A DNA stretch of 9,402 nt, taken from positions 1 through 9,402 of the forward strand of contig JAJXVI010000049.1 in NCBI GenBank assembly GCA_021782195.1. The letters are read 5' to 3'. Below, piece after piece: positions 1 to 6,154 of this stretch (its first letter is position 1; every line of letters begins with the position of its first letter). Below the pieces are notes generated by a model. That model was not told where the DNA came from and did not search any database. It saw only the letters and a program-made list of their open reading frames with translations. The DNA is from a bacterium. GTDB lineage: Bacteria; Vulcanimicrobiota; Xenobia; RGZZ01. A program made the position numbers and the translations under genes.

Positions 1-9
1 GTGTTGGGT

Positions 10-122
10 AAATCCGCAAAGAGTGGGATGTTCCGATGACGAGCGTGGCGTGTAAATCCGCAAAGAGTGGGATGTTCCGATGACGAGCGTGGCGTGTAAA
101 GCCGCAAAGAGTGGGATGTTCC
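10..122 (+). repeat. 44-bp tandem repeat, about 2.6 copies, spanning the deacetylase start codon
   Basis: Copies lie at 10-53, 54-97 and 98-122 (partial). The first two are identical over 44 bp. The third differs by T to G at its fourth base and diverges after the shared GGGATGTTCC. Each full copy contains an ATG (36 and 80) followed by the same codons, so the repeat duplicates the translation start of the downstream gene. Because 44 is not a multiple of three, reading from the first ATG runs into TGA at 81-83, which overlaps the second ATG as ATGA. The frame from base 1 is also open and ends at TGA 37-39, overlapping ATG 36 in the same way, so an upstream gene may end here. The repeat is directly visible; any regulatory effect is inference. 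Confidence 0.95.
36..83 (+). other. short upstream ORF created by the 44-bp repeat
   Basis: ATG 36 opens a 15-codon frame reading MTSVACKSAKSGMFR, then TGA. The stop overlaps the ATG of the deacetylase gene at 80 (ATGA), and the first eight codons are nearly the same as those of the deacetylase because both lie in repeat copies. It could act as a leader for coupled re-initiation or be a by-product of the duplication. Nothing in the sequence shows that it is translated. Confidence 0.25.
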
Positions 123-1561
123 TGATCACGTTGCTCGCCCTGCTCGTCCTGGCTGTTCCTCTTCTTCCGCAGCACGCTCCCACGGGCTGGACCTCTTCGA
201 CAGACTTGCCCATCCGGCCACTGACGCTTCGGGCACACGACCGTGTACTCGTGCTGGCGCCCCATCCTGACGACGACGTGCTGGGGTGCGGTGGTGTCAT
301 TCAGCAGGCGTTGCAGATGCATTTGCCTGTCCGGGTCTGTTTTTTGACCTGCGGCGACGCGAACGAGTGGTCGTTTTTGACCTGGTCGCACCGGATGCCG
401 GTTACGCCCGGTGCCGTGCTTGCCATGGGGGGGCGTCGTCACGACGAGGCTGTCAGAGGGGAAGCCCGACTCGGCCAGCCAGCCGACGGCCTGACCTTTC
501 TCGGATACCCGGACGCTGGAACGCTTGCCATGTTCACATCTCACTGGCGTCCGTCACCACCCTACCGCGCAGTCTTCACGCGGGCGACTTCGGTGCCGTA
601 TCGCTTTGCACTGCGTCCTGGCGCACCCTATGTCGCCAACTCGGTCCTGGCCGATCTGACGCAAGTTATCCGAAATTTTCGCCCGACCTGTATCTTCGTG
701 TCGCATCCGCTTGACCAGAATGTCGACCACCGTGCGCTCTATCTGTTTACCCGGGTGGTACTCTGGCATGTGCACCTGGTTCCAAAGCCGCGCCTGTACC
801 CGTATCTGGTTCACATGAGTGGCTGGCCGAAACCAGGGGGACTGCACCCTGACCTCGATCTGCCGGTGTGCACCGCTTTTCCTGGGGACGTCTGCTGGAA
901 GGTGCTGCACCTCGACGGGCCCGAGGTTGCAGTCTGCGAACGCGCGATTCGCGCCCACCAGACCCAGATGTCGTACAGTGCCACGTACCTTCTGTCATTC
1001 ATACGGCGCACGGAGCTTTTCGGCGATCTGAAGGAAGTTCGACCCGGTGGACGGTCCGCTCAGCCCGCATCGGTCGCTACGCAGGAGCGTGCTCCGCCCT
1101 CCGGGGAGTCCTACCGCGTCGAGGTGGGTACGACATTGTCTCCGGCTCCCGGTCGAAGGCGCGTGGATATCAGCGTCGAGCCGGTCCGACTGGGTGGACG
1201 TGAGTGGCGCTTCCTGCGGTGTGCGCATGGTTACCTTGAGCTCGGCCTGCAGTATGCGAGGCCGATCGCGCTGGAAACGCACGCGGTCTTTCACTTCTTT
1301 GGTGACCGCTCGGATCGTCCTTTCCCTCGTATGCCCCACATCACAGTCAGTGTTTCGCCAATCTCGACGCGTGTGTACGATGGGAGGAAGTTGCTTCCGT
1401 CCCGGACCGTGCTGGTGAGGCGTACCGACCACGAAACCGTGGTTGGCGTATCGTTGAAATCACTTGCATTCCCTCGGCACGTGCTGGTCTCGGCGCTCTC
1501 GTCAGTCGGTGGTGTCAACCTTGACTACGACTGGTGGGCGACCGTCACGATGCCCCGTTGA
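80..1561 (+). CDS. PIG-L/LmbE-family deacetylase, membrane-anchored or exported, with extra C-terminal domain
   Basis: This 493-residue protein belongs to the PIG-L/LmbE zinc-dependent amidohydrolases, which remove N-acetyl groups from N-acetylglucosamine-type sugars (MshB, BshB and PIG-L are known members). The first motif, APHPDDDVLGCGG, is at residues 60-72; the second, HPLDQNVDH, is at 209-217. By family analogy His62, Asp65 and His217 would bind zinc and Asp64 would be the general base. The segment around 285-313 (ERAIRAHQTQ, then an Arg-rich helix) resembles the usual end of the domain. Residues 14-30 are strongly hydrophobic and preceded by lysines, so the protein is anchored or secreted. 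Residues 345-493 form an extra, probably beta-rich region that I cannot assign. ATG 80 gives the positively charged n-region; ATG 116 is in frame and possible, but would leave the hydrophobic segment without basic residues. No strong Shine-Dalgarno is visible. The substrate is unknown. Confidence 0.88.
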   Translation: MTSVACKAAKSGMFLITLLALLVLAVPLLPQHAPTGWTSSTDLPIRPLTLRAHDRVLVLAPHPDDDVLGCGGVIQQALQMHLPVRVCFLTCGDANEWSFLTWSHRMPVTPGAVLAMGGRRHDEAVRGEARLGQPADGLTFLGYPDAGTLAMFTSHWRPSPPYRAVFTRATSVPYRFALRPGAPYVANSVLADLTQVIRNFRPTCIFVSHPLDQNVDHRALYLFTRVVLWHVHLVPKPRLYPYLVHMSGWPKPGGLHPDLDLPVCTAFPGDVCWKVLHLDGPEVAVCERAIRAHQTQMSYSATYLLSFIRRTELFGDLKEVRPGGRSAQPASVATQERAPPSGESYRVEVGTTLSPAPGRRRVDISVEPVRLGGREWRFLRCAHGYLELGLQYARPIALETHAVFHFFGDRSDRPFPRMPHITVSVSPISTRVYDGRKLLPSRTVLVRRTDHETVVGVSLKSLAFPRHVLVSALSSVGGVNLDYDWWATVTMPR

Positions 1562-1723
1562 AGGGCGAATCCGGCGTCGTGTGGTGAATCCTAAACACCG
1601 GGTGACCCTTGTTGCGTCTTGAGGAATGCAGGCCACCCGAACAGTCTTGTTGTGCTCTACGGAGAAACCGTGCGATCTGCCAGGGGATGCCACTTCAAGT
1701 GCGAATCATGCCTCCCCTGCCAC

Positions 1724-1731
1724 TGACGTCA
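1724..1731. other. TGACGTCA palindrome in the deacetylase-propeller gap
   Basis: The gap 1562-1776 (215 bp) holds no convincing gene, promoter or terminator. It contains this 8-bp perfect palindrome and a small hairpin further on (CCGGT at 1747-1751 pairing with ACCGG at 1758-1762). The hairpin ends two bases before the Shine-Dalgarno of the next gene, so it could influence translation. Both could be chance at this GC content. Confidence 0.2.
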
Positions 1732-1764
1732 ATCAGAACAGAAGGGCCGGTTCTCAGACCGGAT

Positions 1765-1770
1765 GGAGGT
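1765..1770 (+). promoter_or_regulatory. ribosome binding site fixing a TTG start
   Basis: GGAGGT lies six bases before TTG 1777-1779. No ATG or GTG follows at suitable spacing, and the codons after this TTG encode a textbook signal peptide, so this site decides the start of the propeller gene. Confidence 0.75.
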
Positions 1771-1776
1771 GCCTCT

Positions 1777-2961
1777 TTGTACAGGAGATTTTTTTGGGTA
1801 GTCGTTGCGCTTTTCTGTCTCTGCACGGCGTGGCCGCTAGTTGCAGCACCTTCGCGAGGAAAGGCGCGCAAGCCGCCACTGCCCTCTCGGTTGCTGTGCG
1901 TTGTCTGCGAGCATTACGACCGTGTCCTGGTGTATCGCGCCGACGCGCGTGGCAGGCTTGCCATGTTGTCGCATGGCATCGGGGTGCAGGCGCCGCGCGA
2001 TGCAGTCTACAATCCACTCTACCGTCGCCTGTACGTATCCGCGGATTACATGTCGCGCCCCTGCATCGTGACCTATGCGCTCGACGCGCACAATCACTTT
2101 CATCGAGTGGGCGACCCGGTTCCCACGGCGGTGGAAGGCCCTCAGCTCGTGCTCGCCGGCTATCGGCTCTACGCGTGGAGTCCTCGGGGAACCCAGATGT
2201 TTACGCTTGACTCCACCGGCCAGCCGACGGGTCTGCCACAGAGCGCTGTCGGCAAGGGGGTGGACGCTCTGGTACTTGGTCGTGCCAACCGCGTGGCCTA
2301 TGTGCTGAGCCGAGGTAAAGTGGGCGTGCGGCGGATTGACCCGGGAACGGGTGCTCTCGGGAGTGCGCTCGGTATGGACGTTGACCCTGGCTATGGAACT
2401 TCGGGGATCGAACTCGACCCTTCCGGTCGCCACCTCTACGTGTTGCTGCTCGGTGGCGCGGATCAGCACGTTCGCATTTTTGACGTGAGACCGGACGGCA
2501 GCCTGGTCCCGTCGGATGCGGCTACGAGCGCGACGACCGACGAGGCACAAAAGCGAATGTTCTTTGACGGTCCTTGCGTGTACGTGACCAATGTCTCCGA
2601 TACCATCTCGATCTTCCTGGACAATGAGGGAACCGGGCACCTGACGCGTCTCTACCGGCCTGTTCCCACGGCTCACGGAGTGGACGGGCTTGTGTTCTTT
2701 TCCCGCTGGGCCTACGCGGTGGGTGCCGACGATCACAGCATCTGGGTGTATCGCGTAGATCCGCGTCACCACCGGCTGCATCGCGTGCGGCAGGTGTGGT
2801 TGCCAGATGGCGTGGCAGGCACGCGCATCATGTGGTTGGGCGGATCACGCTCGGCGGACGCACGAGAAAGTACGGGAGCCTCGTCCACGGCCCGCCCTCA
2901 AGCGGGCTCACGGCCGGGTCATCGATTGACGCCGGGAGTGCTTCCGACCCCCGCCGACTGA
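1777..2961 (+). CDS. secreted beta-propeller protein (lactonase/YVTN-like)
   Basis: From TTG 1777 the protein is 394 residues long. Residues 1-24 form a signal peptide: basic YRR, a hydrophobic core rich in V, L, F and C, and a VAA signal peptidase I site. The remainder repeats blade-like units of the form 'DPSGRHLYVL', 'DVRPDGSL', 'ISIFLDNEGTGHLTRL' and 'IWVYRVDPRHHRLHRV', as in the 6-phosphogluconolactonase/YVTN propeller families, probably about seven blades. The last ~40 residues are a low-complexity Ser/Ala/Pro/Arg/Gly tail. No catalytic residues can be assigned, so a binding or scaffold role in the periplasm or outside the cell is as likely as lactonase activity. The frame stays open upstream to TTG 1609, but those residues do not look like a signal sequence and no good ribosome binding site precedes them. 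The gene follows the deacetylase by 215 bp on the same strand, so co-transcription is possible but not shown. Confidence 0.75.
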   Translation: MYRRFFWVVVALFCLCTAWPLVAAPSRGKARKPPLPSRLLCVVCEHYDRVLVYRADARGRLAMLSHGIGVQAPRDAVYNPLYRRLYVSADYMSRPCIVTYALDAHNHFHRVGDPVPTAVEGPQLVLAGYRLYAWSPRGTQMFTLDSTGQPTGLPQSAVGKGVDALVLGRANRVAYVLSRGKVGVRRIDPGTGALGSALGMDVDPGYGTSGIELDPSGRHLYVLLLGGADQHVRIFDVRPDGSLVPSDAATSATTDEAQKRMFFDGPCVYVTNVSDTISIFLDNEGTGHLTRLYRPVPTAHGVDGLVFFSRWAYAVGADDHSIWVYRVDPRHHRLHRVRQVWLPDGVAGTRIMWLGGSRSADARESTGASSTARPQAGSRPGHRLTPGVLPTPAD

Positions 2962-2966
2962 CGCTG

Positions 2967-3047
2967 TGGACCGCGGGCCTTTCACCGCTTGAGCACGCGC
3001 GCGTTCCCCCGAGCGGTGAAAGCCGTCTTCAAGAGGGCCGCGGTCCA
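2967..3047. terminator. large inverted repeat between convergent genes, possible bidirectional terminator or structured RNA
   Basis: Two nested perfect stems are visible. The outer stem is TGGACCGCGG at 2967-2976 with CCGCGGTCCA at 3038-3047. The inner stem is CTTTCACCGCT at 2979-2989 with AGCGGTGAAAG at 3012-3022, around a 22-nt loop. A 15-nt segment (3023-3037) on the 3' side between the stems could form a small third arm. It starts six bases after the propeller stop and lies about 90 bp beyond the stop of the converging ATP-grasp gene. There is no clear T-tract on either side, so a classical intrinsic terminator is uncertain. The gap 2962-3139 shows nothing else convincing. Confidence 0.5.
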
Positions 3048-3139
3048 ATCCGCACCGCGTGACGCGTGCGTCTGGAAGGGGCGGTTTTCACGCTGTGCAG
3101 CGAGGGCACGGTCAAAAAGCCATCGCGGGTTGGACGGTC

Positions 3140-4786
3140 TCAAACCATCCAGCGCATACTCTGTGACTGCTGGTCGAGCGTGAGCACCGTGCGCTCGTAG
3201 AGGGCACGCGCCTCGAGCGGGCTGTTGCCGATGCACGTCACGCCCAGCTTGCCGAACTCACTGAGCGCTCCGAGCAGATGAAAGACGACGCCGGTGTTCG
3301 TCGACGACGCGTAGTGCAGGCCGCTGTAGGTCGTGATGTCAATCAGGTCGTGCGGCGACAGTCCGCGATACCGTTCCGACTCCAGATTGTCGGAGGCGAC
3401 ATAGAACTTCGACTTGCCAGAGGCCATCTTGAACTGACCGAGTTGAGACACGTACGTGCCACCGGTCAGAAGCTGCAACGTTCGGAAGGGGTGGGTGGTG
3501 CCGCCTTTGCGCAGGTTGATCTCAATGGCGTACATGATGGTGCGGCGACTCTTGTGATCCGGAATGGCGAGATAGTCGATGGACAGGCGTCCAAGCACGC
3601 CCTTGGCGGCAAGCGCCTGGCCGAGGATGCGTGCGCCCTGATGCAGTTCGTGGCTGTATGTATGTCGTGCGGGGAAACTGCACCCGATGAAGACCTGGCC
3701 GTCTGGGCCGCCCAGGATCTGGTCGTGGGTGCTGATGAGCTCGACCTGACGGAGCGGATTGACGCGCAACTGCACGCTTGGTGAGGTTTTTCCCCGCCCT
3801 TCAATGAACGATTCCACCACGCCCTGCATCTGGCGGAACTTCTGGGCGTAGGGCTCCCACTGCTGGTCTTTTGCCTGAAAGCGGATGGTGCGCGGCATGT
3901 CGGCACGTACCACGGTACTGGCTTCTTCCAGCGTGAGGGGACCCTTTCGGCGCAGGGCGTCGAGGCGGTAGATGCCGTTGCCGTCGCCAGAAAAGCCGTC
4001 GTTGAGCTTGACCACGACGCGTCTGAGGTCTGGCTTGGAGATTGCCAGTTCAGCCGTGGCGCGTGCGATGTCGTGCTCGTCGCGCAGATCTTCGTAGCCG
4101 TCTGGCATGAGCACGCCCTCGGTACGAAAAAGCTTGCGTGCTCCGCTCTTTGTTCCCCAGTTCAGCAGTCCGGGATGAGCGCCGTACAGCGGAACGTTGA
4201 GTGCGACTGAGAGGCGCATTTCCAGGGGAGTGACGTTGAACGCGGTCAGGTGGGCGTGGTTGGTATTGCCGATGCAACGTCGGAGACGCTCGAGTAGCGT
4301 CGGGCGCTCCAGAATCTTCTGCGTGAGCGGGCGAACCGACCCGTCGTAGGTGGAGAACATGTGGAGGCGCTGGCGTGCGTGGGAGTAGGGGACGCCGGGC
4401 AGAAGTTGCAGGAGATAGTCGATGATCTTCTGATGCACGGGCAGGGAGCTTACAAAAACCACCCGCGTCTTCGGCATCGCAAGCAGGATCAAATGGAAGA
4501 GCATCCGCTCCTCGTAGTGTACCACGCCCTTGAGCTTGTGCATCTCCTCGACATCCAGAGTGAGCGACGGGACGACGACGACGGTCTGCTCGGCATATGG
4601 GTTGTGAATGACCGACTGCCAGAGGGCGGAGAGGCGGGTCTGCAGGACGTTGAAGCGCGCGTCCTCCGCGGCCGATCCCGGTGGGGGATAGTCGCCTTCT
4701 CCTCCTTCGAGACATTCGGGTCTCGCGAACATCGACGGGGTGTTGTCGAGCACGTCGGCAATGATTTCTGGATGCGTCTGAGGCAC
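3140..4786 (-). CDS. ATP-grasp peptide ligase of the PGM1 (pheganomycin) type
   Basis: This 548-residue protein resembles the PGM1-related ATP-grasp ligases. PGM1 joins a small amino-acid-like group to a peptide nucleophile in pheganomycin biosynthesis, with ATP activation of a carboxylate. Visible marks are the family-typical LLNWGTKSGARKLF around 207-220 preceding the ATP-grasp part, the nucleotide-binding RVVVKLNDGFSGDGNG at 256-271, the probable metal ligands Asp404 (SIDYLA) and Glu422/Asn424 (IEINLR), and RKGGTTHPF at 426-434, followed by a C-terminal domain. No signal peptide is present, so it is cytoplasmic. The GTG at 4786 has an excellent Shine-Dalgarno six bases upstream. The frame stays open to 4966, but those 60 residues are antisense to a PEP-CTERM remnant and are unlikely to be translated. 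It is transcribed divergently from the remnant and the isochorismatase-family gene and convergently with the propeller gene. The substrate is unknown; a non-peptide carboxylate-amine ligase role is possible. Confidence 0.85.
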   Translation of the reverse strand: MPQTHPEIIADVLDNTPSMFARPECLEGGEGDYPPPGSAAEDARFNVLQTRLSALWQSVIHNPYAEQTVVVVPSLTLDVEEMHKLKGVVHYEERMLFHLILLAMPKTRVVFVSSLPVHQKIIDYLLQLLPGVPYSHARQRLHMFSTYDGSVRPLTQKILERPTLLERLRRCIGNTNHAHLTAFNVTPLEMRLSVALNVPLYGAHPGLLNWGTKSGARKLFRTEGVLMPDGYEDLRDEHDIARATAELAISKPDLRRVVVKLNDGFSGDGNGIYRLDALRRKGPLTLEEASTVVRADMPRTIRFQAKDQQWEPYAQKFRQMQGVVESFIEGRGKTSPSVQLRVNPLRQVELISTHDQILGGPDGQVFIGCSFPARHTYSHELHQGARILGQALAAKGVLGRLSIDYLAIPDHKSRRTIMYAIEINLRKGGTTHPFRTLQLLTGGTYVSQLGQFKMASGKSKFYVASDNLESERYRGLSPHDLIDITTYSGLHYASSTNTGVVFHLLGALSEFGKLGVTCIGNSPLEARALYERTVLTLDQQSQSMRWMV

Positions 4787-4791
4787 AGCTG

Positions 4792-4799
4792 CCCTCCCC
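4792..4799 (-). promoter_or_regulatory. ribosome binding site deciding the GTG start of the ATP-grasp gene
   Basis: On the minus strand GGGGAGGG lies just upstream of GTG 4786, with the GGAGG core six bases from the start. This supports GTG 4786 over the in-frame starts further upstream (up to 4966). Confidence 0.75.
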
Positions 4800-5154
4800 G
4801 TTCCGCGCAGCCCAAGGCGGGTTGGCTCGCGCTGTGCGAAGGTTTCTGTGTCTGTGGCGAGTGCCCTGCACGACAGCCACAACCGTGCGACCTCAAACGC
4901 GCGTGTCGGCAGCACGGTGACCGGCAGCATCAACGGCGCTGCCTGGACAAACAGCGTCACATACACCGGCGGGGCGCGGTTGGGGCTCTATTACTACACC
5001 GCCAGCACGAACACCCAGTATCCGATGACGCTGACGAGTTCCTCATTCTACGCCAACGTTCCCGAACCGGCGACTGCCACGCTCTGGGCCGTCCTGGCGC
5101 TCGCTGGGAACCTGGTGTGCGCGAACCGAAGGCGCGCCTCCCTCACCCGCTCAC

Positions 5155-5200
5155 AGCCCGCCTCCGGCGCTCGGGGACGTCCCCCCCGCTCCCGTTGCTC
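5155..5200. repeat. GC-rich element, copy 1 of a direct repeat
   Basis: This 46-bp copy begins AGCCCGCCTCCGGCGCTCGG and ends CCCGTTGCTC. Its centre is the 12-bp perfect palindrome GGGGACGTCCCC (5173-5184), which runs into a tract of seven C. It matches 5255-5302 exactly except for the C-tract length, at an offset of exactly 100 bp. It lies between the PEP-CTERM remnant and the isochorismatase-family gene and may be a member of a dispersed intergenic repeat family. Confidence 0.85.
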
Positions 5201-5254
5201 TCCCCGCTCCGCCCGTTCCGCCTGGGGAGGGGACGGGATCCTGCAGCCGCTGGA

Positions 5255-5302
5255 AGCCCGCCTCCGGCGCTCGGGGACGTCCCCCCCCCGCTCCCGTTGC
5301 TC
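5255..5302. repeat. GC-rich element, copy 2 of a direct repeat
   Basis: The second copy has the same sequence as 5155-5200, with nine C instead of seven after the palindrome GGGGACGTCCCC (5273-5284). The 54-bp segment between the copies is also C- and G-run rich (CTCCCC at 5199-5204, GGGGAG at 5224-5229) but is not repeated. C-tract length differences like this are typical of replication slippage. Confidence 0.85.
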
Positions 5303-5395
5303 CCCCCGGGCGTTGCGTGCGGCGGGGCCAGGATCGGGGACTCGCGCGCTGAACCTGTGGGCACGGACCGAAATGTCGAAAGAGGTAGATGTGCA

Positions 5396-5989
5396 ATGAC
5401 TGTACCCGGGCTTGTTCCCGCGAAGACCGCACTGGTCGTGATCGATTTGCAGAAGGGGATCGCGGCCTTTCCCACGCAGCCATATCCTTCCGCGCAGGTG
5501 GTGCGGAACACCGTTCGAATTGCAGAGGCAGTGCGCGCTGGCGGAGGATTTGTCGTTTTCGTGCGTGTCACCGGCTCAGCGGATGGTCGCGACATGCTCA
5601 CGCCCGACTGCGATGCCCCCATGGGCGCAGGTGTGACGCGCACCAGTGACTGGGCCGACCTTCTGCCGGAGCTTGGAGTCACTGAAGGCGACCACATTCT
5701 GACGAAGCGCCAGTGGGGCGCCTTCTATGGGACCGACCTCGACCTTCAACTGCGTCGACGGGGTCTGGACAGGATCATCCTGACGGGAATTGCAACGTGC
5801 TTCGGCGTTGAGAGCACTGCGCGCGCCGCGTACGAACTCGGATACGCGCAGGTGTTCGCGGAAGATGCGATGACGTCGCTTACCGCCGAGGGTCACACGC
5901 ACACCGTGAGCCACATCTTCCCGCGACTCGGGCGGGTTCGCAGCACCACCGACATCGTGGCTGCCCTCGAGGCTTCTGCGAAGTCCTGA
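5396..5989 (+). CDS. isochorismatase-family cysteine hydrolase
   Basis: This 197-residue protein has the length and layout of the isochorismatase-like hydrolase superfamily (isochorismatases, nicotinamidases, N-carbamoyl amidohydrolases). The probable catalytic triad is visible: Asp17 in LVVIDLQKG, Lys104 in ILTKRQWGAF, and Cys135 in TGIATCFGVESTARAA. The GVESTAR segment after the cysteine is typical of the family. No signal peptide is present, so it is cytoplasmic. The precise substrate cannot be read from sequence: there are no neighbouring siderophore or NAD genes, so calling it isochorismatase or nicotinamidase would be a guess. ATG 5396 was chosen because the family's first strand begins about ten residues later; AGAGG lies ten bases upstream. 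The frame remains open far upstream, but that is antisense to the ATP-grasp gene. Its start overlaps the end of the PEP-CTERM remnant frame (ATGA). Confidence 0.9.
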   Translation: MTVPGLVPAKTALVVIDLQKGIAAFPTQPYPSAQVVRNTVRIAEAVRAGGGFVVFVRVTGSADGRDMLTPDCDAPMGAGVTRTSDWADLLPELGVTEGDHILTKRQWGAFYGTDLDLQLRRRGLDRIILTGIATCFGVESTARAAYELGYAQVFAEDAMTSLTAEGHTHTVSHIFPRLGRVRSTTDIVAALEASAKS

Positions 5990-5998
5990 CTTGATTTC

Positions 5999-6015
5999 GT
6001 CGACTCATCGTCGAC
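5999..6015. other. short hairpin after the hydrolase gene
   Basis: GTCGAC at 5999-6004 and again at 6010-6015 can pair around a five-base loop, ten bases after the hydrolase stop. No T-run follows, so it is at best a weak terminator. Confidence 0.25.
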
Positions 6016-6047
6016 CGACGCTCGCGCCCCATCGTTTTCCGGGTGCG

Positions 6048-6057
6048 GGCGTACGCC
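6048..6057. promoter_or_regulatory. 10-bp perfect palindrome upstream of the CHAP gene
   Basis: GGCGTACGCC is a perfect 10-bp palindrome about 100 bp before the CHAP gene start and about 60 bp before the only candidate -10 box in this gap (TACAAT at 6119-6124). It could be an operator half-site pair or chance. No good -35 element stands at the expected distance from that -10 box. Confidence 0.2.
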
Positions 6058-6140
6058 GGGACATCAATTACCTGCTGTACGAGTTGCTGGAAGGATGGAT
6101 TTTTCTTTCAGTTGTCGGTACAATCATGTCAATTACACAC

Positions 6141-6147
6141 GGAGGTG
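6141..6147 (+). promoter_or_regulatory. ribosome binding site of the CHAP gene
   Basis: GGAGGTG lies seven bases before ATG 6155. It fixes the start there rather than at the in-frame ATG 6095, whose extra 20 residues have no comparable site. Confidence 0.75.
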
Positions 6148-6154
6148 TTGCGAG

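Larger units (their letters stand above)
4848..5399 (+). pseudogene. remnant of a PEP-CTERM surface protein (C-terminal part)
   Basis: The frame from GTG 4848 encodes a short Ser/Thr/Asn/Gly-rich stretch and then the hallmark PEP-CTERM tail: VPEP at residues 71-74, a hydrophobic segment 77-91 (LWAVLALAGNLV) and RRR at 94-96. PEP-CTERM tails direct exported proteins to an exosortase for processing and surface display. The N-terminal part with a signal peptide is absent: an in-frame TGA sits at 4779-4781, and the divergent ATP-grasp gene begins at 4786. The usual stop shortly after RRR is also missing. The frame runs on through a Pro/Arg-rich translation of the GC-rich repeats to TGA 5397-5399, overlapping the next start. 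I read it as a gene remnant damaged at both ends; the recognisable homology ends near 5135. A short expressed protein cannot be excluded. Confidence 0.65.

Noticed and set aside
10..122. CRISPR array
   Set aside because: The 44-bp units are directly adjacent, with no unique spacers between them, and they overlap a start codon.
1837..2781. Long minus-strand open frame of about 314 codons opposite the propeller gene
   Set aside because: Its translation is rich in Arg, His and Val with no recognisable motif. The plus-strand frame has a signal peptide, a good ribosome binding site and blade repeats, so the minus frame is an antisense shadow of a GC-rich gene.
5155..5302. CRISPR repeat pair or insertion-sequence ends
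   Set aside because: There are only two direct copies, with GC-rich related sequence between them and no transposase or terminal inverted repeats.
4361..5395. Plus-strand frame open for about 345 codons ahead of the isochorismatase-family gene, in the same frame
   Set aside because: It is antisense to the ATP-grasp gene and reads through the GC-rich repeats with no family resemblance. The hydrolase fold begins just after ATG 5396, so a long N-terminal extension or fusion is not credible.
5373..5399. Eight-codon ORF ATG TCG AAA... overlapping the hydrolase start, as a leader peptide
   Set aside because: It is too short, it lies in the frame of the PEP-CTERM remnant, and it has no ribosome binding site of its own. 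The overlap is probably chance.
5396..5989. Specific naming as entB or pncA
   Set aside because: The Asp/Lys/Cys triad is shared by the whole superfamily, and no siderophore or NAD genes are nearby.
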